From the NCBI GenBank assembly GCA_910589195.1, contig CAJUTC010000013.1:1-64000 (forward strand): DNA of 64,000 nt, read 5' to 3'. Below, in pieces: positions 34,485 through 42,289 of this stretch; the first letter of the stretch is position 1, and every line of letters begins with the position of its first letter. The DNA comes from an uncultured Lachnospiraceae bacterium (GTDB taxonomy: Bacteria; Bacillota; Clostridia; Lachnospirales; Lachnospiraceae). Made by a program: the position numbers and the translations under genes. The notes beneath the pieces were generated by a model. That model was given only the letters and a program-made list of their open reading frames with translations, did not search any database and was not told the DNA's origin.

Positions 34485-34544
34485 TTGACTGACGGTCGAA
34501 AACGTGATAATGTAAAGCTTGAAATGATTCGACCATCGGTCGAA
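34485..34544 (+). promoter_or_regulatory. promoter and TetR-type operators of the condensation cluster
   Basis: A perfect 17-base palindrome TTCGACCATCGGTCGAA lies at 34528-34544. A related half-match TTGACTGACGGTCGAA lies at 34485-34500 and includes a TTGACT -35; a TAATGT -10 follows 17 bases later (34508-34513). One site overlaps the promoter and one lies just downstream, as expected for repression by the divergent TetR protein. Confidence 0.7.
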
Positions 34545-34603
34545 ATGATTGAACGAAATAATATACGGCCCACAACAAAACTATAAAAAGGAGAACCATA
34601 GTT

Positions 34604-34921
34604 ATGACTTATGAGCAAATATTTCAAAATGCTAAGAAAATTTTCATGCAGGCGGATGTGAGCGGCATCCAGGAGCACCTTGCTTTCCAATTTAATATTA
34701 CGGGAGAAGGAGAAGGGGCTTTTTACGCAGAAGTAAAAAACGGATGCCTTTATGTAGAGCCTTACGAATATTATGACCGGGATGTGATTTTTATATGCAG
34801 CGCTGATACCCTTCTAAAACTGGCTTCCGGAAAATTAGATCCAGTGGTTGCGTTTACAACTGGAAAGTTAAAGATAGAAGGCAGTCTGGAAAAGGCTATG
34901 ATGCTGCAAAAATTTCTGTAA
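34604..34921 (+). CDS. SCP2 sterol-binding domain protein
   Basis: A 105-residue stand-alone SCP2 domain, a small fold that binds lipids or acyl groups. LAFQFNITGEGEGAFYAEVKNG and the end GKLKIEGSLEKAMMLQKFL fit the family. AAAAGGAG lies upstream of the ATG. It is the first gene after the TetR-controlled promoter and precedes the hydrolase by 21 bases. It may hold an acyl substrate or product for the cluster. Confidence 0.85.
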   Translation: MTYEQIFQNAKKIFMQADVSGIQEHLAFQFNITGEGEGAFYAEVKNGCLYVEPYEYYDRDVIFICSADTLLKLASGKLDPVVAFTTGKLKIEGSLEKAMMLQKFL

Positions 34922-34942
34922 AATCAGGAAGGAGTCCTTTTT

Positions 34943-35974
34943 GTGAAACGATTTTTTCAATCAAGGGAATCAAAACAGGGGAAAAAAGCGTTACTAAAAA
35001 ACAAACGGATCCTTGCTTTGGGCGCTGTGGCTCTTGGCACCTTAAGTGAGCTTGGTCTTGCCCGCTACTTTTTCCGAAGAACCATGATACGGGATAACGC
35101 AAAGCGGGGACGCACCATGGATATGTCTGGAACGGACTGGAACCAATACATACCAAATATCCGTGCTGATAAAGAATGGCTCAAGCAGCAGCCTCAGGAA
35201 GCGGTATCCATTATGTCAGAAGACGGGCTGCGCCTTTGTGGCATATTCTTTCCCTGTAACGGAGAAGAATCCAGCTCTGCCCAGGTAGTCATCTGCTTCC
35301 ACGGATATACCAGCGAAGGATTAAATGATTATTCTTCCCTGGCCAGATTTTATCTTAACGAAGGATTTCACCTATTAATCGTTGATGAGCGTTCTCACGG
35401 AAAAAGCGAAGGAACTTATATCGGATTTGGATGTCTGGATCGGATGGATGCCAAGCTTTGGATGGAATACGCTGTAAAGCGCTTAGGGGAAGACTGCCAG
35501 ATCTTGCTTCAGGGAATTTCTATGGGGGCGTCCACCGTTTTAATGTCCACCGGCTTAACTCTCCCAAAACAAGTAAAGGCGGCTGTATCAGACTGTGCCT
35601 TTACCTCTGCCTATGATGTTTTCCAGTCGGTCTTAAAAACCATGTACCACCTTCCTGCTTTCCCGCTAATGAACCTTGCGGATTGGATGTGTAAAAAAGA
35701 AGCCGGATACGGTTTAGATGAGTGCAACGCAAAGCGCGAAGTGGCGAAAGCTGAAATTCCTATTTTATTTATTCACGGTGATGCGGACACCTTTGTTCCC
35801 TGTTCATTCGTGTATCAGCTTTACGGTGCCTGCCGTTCCGATAAAAAGCTGCTTGTGGTTCCCGGAGCCAGCCATGCGGAAGCCTACTACAAAGACACCG
35901 ACGCCTATGAAAAAGCAATCCGTTCCATGATTCATTCGCATTTTAAAAAGGAGAACCCTGCTGATGAAAACTAG
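34943..35974 (+). CDS. alpha/beta hydrolase, membrane-anchored
   Basis: The product has 343 residues from a GTG start (GGAAGGAG upstream). A hydrophobic helix at about residues 24-45 follows a basic start and probably anchors it in the membrane. The catalytic domain has HGYTSEG (oxyanion), the nucleophile elbow GISMGAS, then Asp in IHGDADTFVP and His in GASHAEAYY. It resembles bacterial BAAT/esterase or thioesterase-like hydrolases. It overlaps the condensation gene by 11 bases. It might release or trim the product of the cluster. Confidence 0.85.
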   Translation: MKRFFQSRESKQGKKALLKNKRILALGAVALGTLSELGLARYFFRRTMIRDNAKRGRTMDMSGTDWNQYIPNIRADKEWLKQQPQEAVSIMSEDGLRLCGIFFPCNGEESSSAQVVICFHGYTSEGLNDYSSLARFYLNEGFHLLIVDERSHGKSEGTYIGFGCLDRMDAKLWMEYAVKRLGEDCQILLQGISMGASTVLMSTGLTLPKQVKAAVSDCAFTSAYDVFQSVLKTMYHLPAFPLMNLADWMCKKEAGYGLDECNAKREVAKAEIPILFIHGDADTFVPCSFVYQLYGACRSDKKLLVVPGASHAEAYYKDTDAYEKAIRSMIHSHFKKENPADEN

Positions 35975-37370
35975 AAAAGGAAATAAAGTTTACCCCTTAA
36001 CCAATGCTCAGAAGCTTCATTTTTATTGTTTAAAATACTGCCCCAAAAAGCAGGTTTTAAATATTGGCGCCAGTCTTACCATACAAGTCGATCTGGATCG
36101 GAAGCTGTTGGAAGAAAGCATCAAAAAGGCTATCAGCCGCTGCGAATCCATGCGGATCCGCTTTGCCCAGGATAAGGAGGGCAATACCTGGCAATATGTA
36201 GTAAAGGAAGATGATTCCGTAATCGAACACTTTGATTTCACCGGATGGACCATGGAAGCTGCCCAGGCAAAAATGGAAGAATGGACAAAAACTCCTTTTT
36301 CACGCTTTGACTCCCCCATGCACCATATTGTAATGATTAAGCTTCCTGACGGCTTCCAGGGCATCTACATAGCTGTGGATCACATGACCATGGACGCCCA
36401 GTCCCTTATCATCTTTTACCGTGATATTATTGAACTGTACTGTTACAGGCAATATGATACCATTAAATATCCGAAAGAAATGGCTTCCTACATAACACAG
36501 CTTAAAAAGGATCTGATTTATGAAGAAGGCTCTCCTGCCTGCCAAAAGGACCGGGAGTTTTTCCAAAAGCTGATATCCTCCTCCGAACCGATTTTTGCCG
36601 ATATCTATGGCCCCGGAAAGCTGGAAGCAGAACGGAACGCTACCGGGAATCCGAATTTAAGGGCGGCTACTAATACTTCCGATAATGTGGATGCCAATAT
36701 TACCACCTTCCATCTGGAAACGGATCCTTCTGCGCGCCTTCATAAATTCTGCCAAGAACAAAAAGTTTCTATGGTATGCCTGCTGCTCATGGGTCTGCGT
36801 ACCTATCTGCAGAAAGAAAATAACCTGGACGATATCTCAGTTACCACTACAATTGCCCGCCGTGCTACCCTTTCGGAAAAACGCTGCGGAGGAAGCCGGA
36901 TCCACTGTTTTCCCTTCCGCACCATTATTCCAAAAGAGGACACTTTCCTGGAAGGCATTTATAAAATCCGTGATATGCAGAACCAGTATTTCCGCCATGC
37001 CAACTACAGCCCTTCAGAATATTATTACTACAGAAAAGAGTACTACCACCTGAAAGACGGGCAGACTTACGAACCACTCTCTTTAACTTATCAGCCTTTA
37101 TCCACACGCTATGATGGCCCAGGTCTGGAGATGCTAGATGGCATCCAATATAAATCTGCGCGCTATACTAATGGTGTAGCTGCCCATACCCTGTATCTGA
37201 CTGTAAATGAAAATCCGTCTGATAACGGCATGGACTTCTGTTTTGAATACCAGACTGGAGTCGTAACTCCAGAAAAGCTGCGGGATATCTATTACTTTTT
37301 GTGCCGGATTTTATTTCGTGGTACAGAAGATAGCAGCCGTACCATCGGTGAAATCATTGAATGGGTGTAG
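35964..37370 (+). CDS. stand-alone condensation-domain protein
   Basis: This 468-residue protein matches NRPS condensation domains and related acyltransferases over its full length, with no carrier or adenylation domain attached. The active-site motif HHxxxDG appears as VDHMTMDAQS, so the second His and Asp are kept but the first His is Asp and the final Gly is Ala. RARGGS-type later motifs are SEKRCGGSRIHCFPFRTII. It would join an activated acyl or amino acyl group on the carrier protein to an acceptor. It is the core of the cluster. Confidence 0.8.
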   Translation: MKTRKGNKVYPLTNAQKLHFYCLKYCPKKQVLNIGASLTIQVDLDRKLLEESIKKAISRCESMRIRFAQDKEGNTWQYVVKEDDSVIEHFDFTGWTMEAAQAKMEEWTKTPFSRFDSPMHHIVMIKLPDGFQGIYIAVDHMTMDAQSLIIFYRDIIELYCYRQYDTIKYPKEMASYITQLKKDLIYEEGSPACQKDREFFQKLISSSEPIFADIYGPGKLEAERNATGNPNLRAATNTSDNVDANITTFHLETDPSARLHKFCQEQKVSMVCLLLMGLRTYLQKENNLDDISVTTTIARRATLSEKRCGGSRIHCFPFRTIIPKEDTFLEGIYKIRDMQNQYFRHANYSPSEYYYYRKEYYHLKDGQTYEPLSLTYQPLSTRYDGPGLEMLDGIQYKSARYTNGVAAHTLYLTVNENPSDNGMDFCFEYQTGVVTPEKLRDIYYFLCRILFRGTEDSSRTIGEIIEWV

Positions 37371-37418
37371 CAGCCATTACCTGCCAAAGGCAGGAAAAAT
37401 TTCATAAGGAGATCAAAC

Positions 37419-37649
37419 ATGTTAAACGAATTATCAACTATAATCTGCGAATATGTGGAGGTGGAACCGGAAACCATTACGGAACATTCCCGTTTTATAG
37501 AGGATCTTGGTTTTAACTCCTATGACTTTATGAGTATGGTAGGTGAGCTTGAAGATCGGTATGATATTGAAGTAAACGAACGGGATGTGATCCATGTGAA
37601 AACTGTGGGCGATGCTATCACCTACATCAAATCGTTGCAAGAACAATAA
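37419..37649 (+). CDS. acyl carrier protein
   Basis: This 76-residue phosphopantetheine carrier has the attachment serine in EDLGFNSYDFMSMVGELEDR; here the usual Asp-Ser-Leu is Asn-Ser-Tyr. The length and acidic charge are typical. AAGGAG lies upstream. It lies between the condensation protein and the ligase, so it probably carries the group activated by that ligase. Confidence 0.9.
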   Translation: MLNELSTIICEYVEVEPETITEHSRFIEDLGFNSYDFMSMVGELEDRYDIEVNERDVIHVKTVGDAITYIKSLQEQ

Positions 37650-37708
37650 GACCCCAACTTTTTATCAAATTAAACCATCATGCGCCCACAAATCGATTGG
37701 AGGTATTT

Positions 37709-39229
37709 ATGGAAGTAAAAACGTTGCAGGATATAATCCGCCATGGGGCGGCCACCTTCGGCAGCCAGACCGCCTTCCGCTATAAAGTAAAAAAAGAAAT
37801 CCAGGATAAAAGTTATCTGGAATTGCAGAATGATACCATGGCTGTCAGCCGGATGGTAGAAGGCTTTGGCATGAAAGGAATGCATATCGCATTAATCGGA
37901 ACCACTTCTTACCAGTGGATTTCCTGTTACTTTGGAATTACCGGAAGCGGCAGCGTGGCTGTCCCTGTTGATGCCCAGCTTCCGGCTCAGGCTATATGGG
38001 AACTGTTAAACCGGGCGGATGTAAAAATGCTGATTTATGATGAAATCCGGGCAGACGTAACTGCAGGCATAAAAGAGCATTGCCCTCAGATTTCCTGTAC
38101 GATTTCCATGCAGGCTGAAAGCCACCAACCAGAGATTTATTCTCTCTCCTGCCTGCTTTCCCAGTATGCCGGAAATTATGAAGCCAATCTATGTCCCAAT
38201 CAGCTTGCCACGATTCTATATACCTCCGGTACCACCGGAAAAAGCAAGGGTGTTATGTTAAGCCATCAAAACTTAACGGATAATGCGGTCTGCCTGGATA
38301 TGAAAATTCCGGCAGGAACCGTTACTATGACGCTGCTTCCCATTAATCACGTGTACTGCCTGACCATGGATATTATCAAAGGACTTTATATCGGCGCTGT
38401 CATCTGTGTCAATGATTCCATTATGCGGGTGCAAAAAAACCTGGCGCTTTTTAAGCCTGAGCTGGTTCTCATGGTTCCTATGATCATTGAATCGGTTTAC
38501 GCAAAACTGGAAGACGCCGTCAGGCAAGCTCCTGCCGGCACTCCAAAGCCAATGATTGCCAAAGCCGCTTTGGGCGGACGGTTAAAAACCATATGCAGCG
38601 GCGGCGCCTATCTTGATCCGGACTATGTAGATCGGTTTGAAGAATACGGCATTACTATCCTGCAGGGCTACGGCATGACCGAATGCTCCCCTGTTATCAG
38701 CACCAATTTAGAATGGGCCAATAAAAAGGGATCGGTTGGAAAGCTTCTTCCTAACTGCCAGGCCAAAGTGGTAGAAGAAGAACTTTGGATTAAAGGATCC
38801 AGCGTTATGATGGGATATTACAAAATGCCAGAGGAAACTGCCAAAGCTCTAGAAGATGGCTGGCTGAAAACCGGCGATTTGGGATATGTGGATCCAGATC
38901 AATATGTATATATCACAGGCCGCAAGAAAAATTTAATTATTCTTGCAAATGGGGAAAATGTATCTCCGGAAGAACTGGAAAACCAGCTGAACCGCTGTCA
39001 CCTTGTAAAGGAAGTCCTGGTTCGGGAAGCCGGAAATGTGATTGAAGCCGAAATTTTCCCCAATTATGAATATGCCGAAAATTCCGGGATTTCCAATATT
39101 CCGGAACAACTTCAGTCGTTAATTGATGAAGAGAACCAAACCTTGCCAGTATATAAAAGAATCCATCACCTGATTGTTCGGGAAACGGAATTTGAGAAAA
39201 CTACTGCAAAAAAAATTAAGCGGTTTTAG
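37709..39229 (+). CDS. AMP-dependent acyl-CoA/acyl-ACP ligase
   Basis: The product has 506 residues from ATG 37709 (GGAGG five bases upstream). It belongs to the adenylate-forming family: ATILYTSGTTGKSKGVMLSH (P-loop), ILQGYGMTECSPVIS, GWLKTGDLGYVDPDQYVYITGRKKNLI, and the catalytic Lys near the end (EKTTAKKIKRF). The pattern is closer to fatty-acid ligases than to amino acid adenylation domains. It likely loads a fatty or aryl acid onto the nearby carrier protein. Confidence 0.88.
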   Translation: MEVKTLQDIIRHGAATFGSQTAFRYKVKKEIQDKSYLELQNDTMAVSRMVEGFGMKGMHIALIGTTSYQWISCYFGITGSGSVAVPVDAQLPAQAIWELLNRADVKMLIYDEIRADVTAGIKEHCPQISCTISMQAESHQPEIYSLSCLLSQYAGNYEANLCPNQLATILYTSGTTGKSKGVMLSHQNLTDNAVCLDMKIPAGTVTMTLLPINHVYCLTMDIIKGLYIGAVICVNDSIMRVQKNLALFKPELVLMVPMIIESVYAKLEDAVRQAPAGTPKPMIAKAALGGRLKTICSGGAYLDPDYVDRFEEYGITILQGYGMTECSPVISTNLEWANKKGSVGKLLPNCQAKVVEEELWIKGSSVMMGYYKMPEETAKALEDGWLKTGDLGYVDPDQYVYITGRKKNLIILANGENVSPEELENQLNRCHLVKEVLVREAGNVIEAEIFPNYEYAENSGISNIPEQLQSLIDEENQTLPVYKRIHHLIVRETEFEKTTAKKIKRF

Positions 39230-39289
39230 TCTGGGAAACATCCGCTCAACTATATTGGGAAACCTTTCGTAATTTCCGACCTTTTAAGC

Positions 39290-39337
39290 AAAAACCACTG
39301 GAAGAATGGAATATCATACCTGCTTCCAGTGGTTTTT
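39290..39337. terminator. bidirectional terminator
   Basis: Arms AAAAACCACTGGAAG and CTTCCAGTGGTTTTT around an 18-base loop. It closes the condensation cluster on the plus strand and the lipoprotein gene on the minus strand. Confidence 0.85.
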
Positions 39338-39399
39338 GATGGTTTTTTCATATTTATTCACGGATGGTTTGCCGATCGTTTTTCAGCAGTTTCCTGCTT

Positions 39400-40182
39400 T
39401 TAAAGCCCTAATTGGTTTGCATCGATCTCCGTATAGCTGTCCAAATCTTCCGGCGCTGTAATTGAAACCGCCTGTCCAGGATTATTATAGGTAGCCTCCA
39501 TCTCTAATTCCATATTGGCAGTATCCCCATCCATGGTCATTTCCATAGACAGTTTTGCCTTGGACGCAACCACATAACCTTCCTTATTCACTACCAGTTC
39601 CCCGCTTAACGCTTGAATGGTATTGGAAGCGCCTGTAAGACCTGCTCCAGCATTTCCAAGGGCATCTATCATTTCTTCCATGACTTCTTCCATTTTAGCT
39701 TCATCTACGGTATACGTTAGAATCTGGTTATCCCCATCCTTTTCCGCTGTAATATCTTTTAAGTAGGAAGAATCAACGGAAGTGGACCCCAGACGCTGTT
39801 CCACCTGCTTTACCATATCTTCCAGACCCATGGCATACTTTAGTTTCTGGCCCATAGCTTCCACGTAGCAATAGCCGCTTTCATAATACATCATGGTGTC
39901 AATATTCTGCCCCATGGTACTTGTGGTTCCGTCCATTAAATAGCGCATGCCATCTGTGTTAATGCCGTCTATCTTCATGTTCATCATCATGGATAGATCC
40001 ATGGTATCGCTTTCATGAACTAAAGACATATCCATGTCTATGTCCACATCTATGCTGGATATTTCTTTCTGCTTTTCCATAGCGGCATCATAAATTTCTT
40101 TTGGATCTTTCTTTCCCCCACAGCCGGTTAATGACACCGCCATGACAATGCTAAGTACAATTGCAGATAATCGTTTTTTCAT
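39400..40182 (-). CDS. lipoprotein, DUF6612-like
   Basis: A secreted lipoprotein of about 260 residues (MKKRLSAIVLSIVMAVSLTGC lipobox), with Cys near residue 21. The mature part has repeated Met/Asp-rich beta strands (SIDVDIDMDMSLVHES) like the LolA/LppX-type folds of DUF6612 proteins. The function is unknown. Translation could start at ATG 40182 or at a GTG at 40191 nearer the AGGAGG site. Confidence 0.8.
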   Translation of the reverse strand: MKKRLSAIVLSIVMAVSLTGCGGKKDPKEIYDAAMEKQKEISSIDVDIDMDMSLVHESDTMDLSMMMNMKIDGINTDGMRYLMDGTTSTMGQNIDTMMYYESGYCYVEAMGQKLKYAMGLEDMVKQVEQRLGSTSVDSSYLKDITAEKDGDNQILTYTVDEAKMEEVMEEMIDALGNAGAGLTGASNTIQALSGELVVNKEGYVVASKAKLSMEMTMDGDTANMELEMEATYNNPGQAVSITAPEDLDSYTEIDANQLGL

Positions 40183-40208
40183 AATTTTCACCAATCCTCC
40201 TATAAATT

Positions 40209-40847
40209 TTAAATTTCAAATCCTTTCAGCCTGATATAATCCTTGATTAAGATTACCATCTGCTCAAATTCCAGGCGGCTACTGTTAATGGGCAGATCGT
40301 AATGTTCCATATTCATCCAGTCCCTGCCCGCAAAATAACGGTGATATTCCTTCCGTTCCTTATCGATCCGCTTAATCCGCTTTAACGCTTCTTTTTCGTC
40401 AACCTTATCCACATCCATAACACGGCGGACCCGGGTATCCATATTAGCATATACAAAAATACGGATAAGCTCCTCCAAATTTTCCTGCTCCAGCACATAG
40501 TCACCACACCGACCGGCAATAATGCAGGTTTCCTCTGCCGCAATCTTACGGATTACATCCGACTGGAACCGGAACAGGTTTTCCGGAGTTGTCAGCTTCT
40601 CATCTTTTTTCGGAAGGTATAAATCTGGCTTCATCTCCTTCATAACCCGGTATAAAAGGTTATTGCCTGCCTTTTCATCAGCCAAACGGAAATACTGCTC
40701 TCCTATGGCGCTGGTTTCGGAAGTCATCTTTAATATTTCTTCATCATAAAAATGGATTCCCAGTTCTTCTGCCAGTATCTTCCCAACAATTCGCCCGCCA
40801 CTTCCATACTGCCTCCCTATGGTGATAACAAAATGGTTTTTCTTCAT
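40209..40847 (-). CDS. cytidylate-kinase-like protein
   Basis: The product has 212 residues. The P-loop is ITIGRQYGSGGRIVGK, a form typical of the cytidylate kinase-like family (PF13189), followed by IAEELGIHFYDEEIL-like and AGRCGDYVL motifs. It is not the housekeeping Cmk, and its substrate is unknown. Relatives are widespread in clostridia. AAGGAG lies upstream of the ATG. The lipoprotein gene lies 27 bases downstream, suggesting an operon of two. Confidence 0.85.
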   Translation of the reverse strand: MKKNHFVITIGRQYGSGGRIVGKILAEELGIHFYDEEILKMTSETSAIGEQYFRLADEKAGNNLLYRVMKEMKPDLYLPKKDEKLTTPENLFRFQSDVIRKIAAEETCIIAGRCGDYVLEQENLEELIRIFVYANMDTRVRRVMDVDKVDEKEALKRIKRIDKERKEYHRYFAGRDWMNMEHYDLPINSSRLEFEQMVILIKDYIRLKGFEI

Positions 40848-40925
40848 AACCGTACCCTCCTTTTTATTAAAGAATATCTCTTAAAACCTATTCTTTGAAT
40901 CACTGATCTTGCTTTGTTCTTGCTT

Positions 40926-42266
40926 TTACTGCCCGTCGGCTTCAGCCTGCCTTGCGGCAGCATTCGCCACCGAAACAAATTCCTCTACTGATGCAGCAAC
41001 CTCCTCTCCTTCACCAATCTTTTGAAGGCACGTCCACCATGCTGTGCGTGCCTTTGCCCAGCCAGGGGTTATCTGGTAATAGTCACCCATATACTGAGTG
41101 AAAATGCTGTATTCATTCATCAGTTCATCATTGGTATAGATGTGCTCCATGGGACGGACCGGCCAATAGCCGGAAATCTGAACCGCTTTGGCATACTGGC
41201 TATCATTTTCTGTCATAAATGTAATAAAGGTTTTTGCTGCCCGGATTTTTTCCGGATCCCCAGAATCAAAAATACCGAATCCCCAGATTCCTCCCTGAAG
41301 CTTTGGCTGTCCGGAATCAGTAGGAAACGCCATAGGTAAAATTTCAAAATCCAGGTTTGGATTGGTCACCACCTGATTGATTTCCATCGAAACATTCCAG
41401 CAAAAAGCCATTGCTAGCTTACTGCTGCAAAACTGCGCAATCTCATCACTGCCAACCATTTCCGGTGCAAACCGGATCCCTTCCAAATCATATAAAAGCT
41501 GTAAGGCACGGATATTTTCTTCGCTGTCTGCCGTATACCTGGTATGGGCATCATCTGTGAAAGTTCCGGAATATAAATTGTTAACCAAAGCTCTGGTGCC
41601 CTGATCGCCTCCCTGATCCTTACAGTAAACTACCCCTACCTCCTGCTGCCCGTAAGCCCGAAGCGCCTCTACAGCTTGGATAAAATCTTCCGTTGACCAG
41701 GTTCTGGTTTCTTCATCAATATACTGCAAGGCGCCGGCTGCCCGGAACATATCATAATTAATCGCCATGCAGTGGGTGCCCATAGAAACCGGAAAAATAT
41801 AATGCTGCCCATTCTGGTTACGGCAGGCGAAACGCACGGAATCATAAATCTCCTTTGCATGATCGGATTGCCAAAGATCGGATAAATCCACCATAACTCC
41901 CTGCTGGCCCCAGTTGGCTACCAAGCGTTCCGGCCCTTCAAAAATCAAATCCGGAGGATGGCCGGATGTAATGGCTTCCTGAACTCTGTCATCACCAGTA
42001 GCATTATTGTAATCCAGAAATTCTACAGATATATGGATGTTAGGATACTCCCTGTGGAAATGTCCAAGTACGCTGGCAATATTGGTAGGATTTGTCCAGT
42101 TTCCCACAGGATACGTCCATAATGTAAGCTCGATTGGTTCTAGGGCCGAATCCGTTTGCTCCTCTTGGTCAGCAGGTTGATTCATAGCCTGCTCACCGCC
42201 TGTCTTAGTCCCACAAGATGAAAGAGCCAGGGCAAAAACGGATGCCCAAACAGCCATTTTTTTCAT
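40926..42266 (-). CDS. extracellular solute-binding lipoprotein, family 1
   Basis: The product has 446 residues. Signal and lipobox are MKKMAVWASVFALALSSC. The mature protein has the sugar-binding family fold: LTLWTYPVGNW, IHISVEFLDYNNATGDDRVQEAI, PDLIFEGPERL, FPVSMGTHCMAINYDMF, and WSTEDFIQAVEAL. It would bind a sugar or related solute outside the cell. No permease genes accompany it; the gene is 23 bases after a hybrid histidine kinase, so it may be a ligand receptor for signalling rather than transport. Confidence 0.88.
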   Translation of the reverse strand: MKKMAVWASVFALALSSCGTKTGGEQAMNQPADQEEQTDSALEPIELTLWTYPVGNWTNPTNIASVLGHFHREYPNIHISVEFLDYNNATGDDRVQEAITSGHPPDLIFEGPERLVANWGQQGVMVDLSDLWQSDHAKEIYDSVRFACRNQNGQHYIFPVSMGTHCMAINYDMFRAAGALQYIDEETRTWSTEDFIQAVEALRAYGQQEVGVVYCKDQGGDQGTRALVNNLYSGTFTDDAHTRYTADSEENIRALQLLYDLEGIRFAPEMVGSDEIAQFCSSKLAMAFCWNVSMEINQVVTNPNLDFEILPMAFPTDSGQPKLQGGIWGFGIFDSGDPEKIRAAKTFITFMTENDSQYAKAVQISGYWPVRPMEHIYTNDELMNEYSIFTQYMGDYYQITPGWAKARTAWWTCLQKIGEGEEVAASVEEFVSVANAAARQAEADGQ

Positions 42267-42289
42267 ATTATTCCATTCCCTTCAATTTA

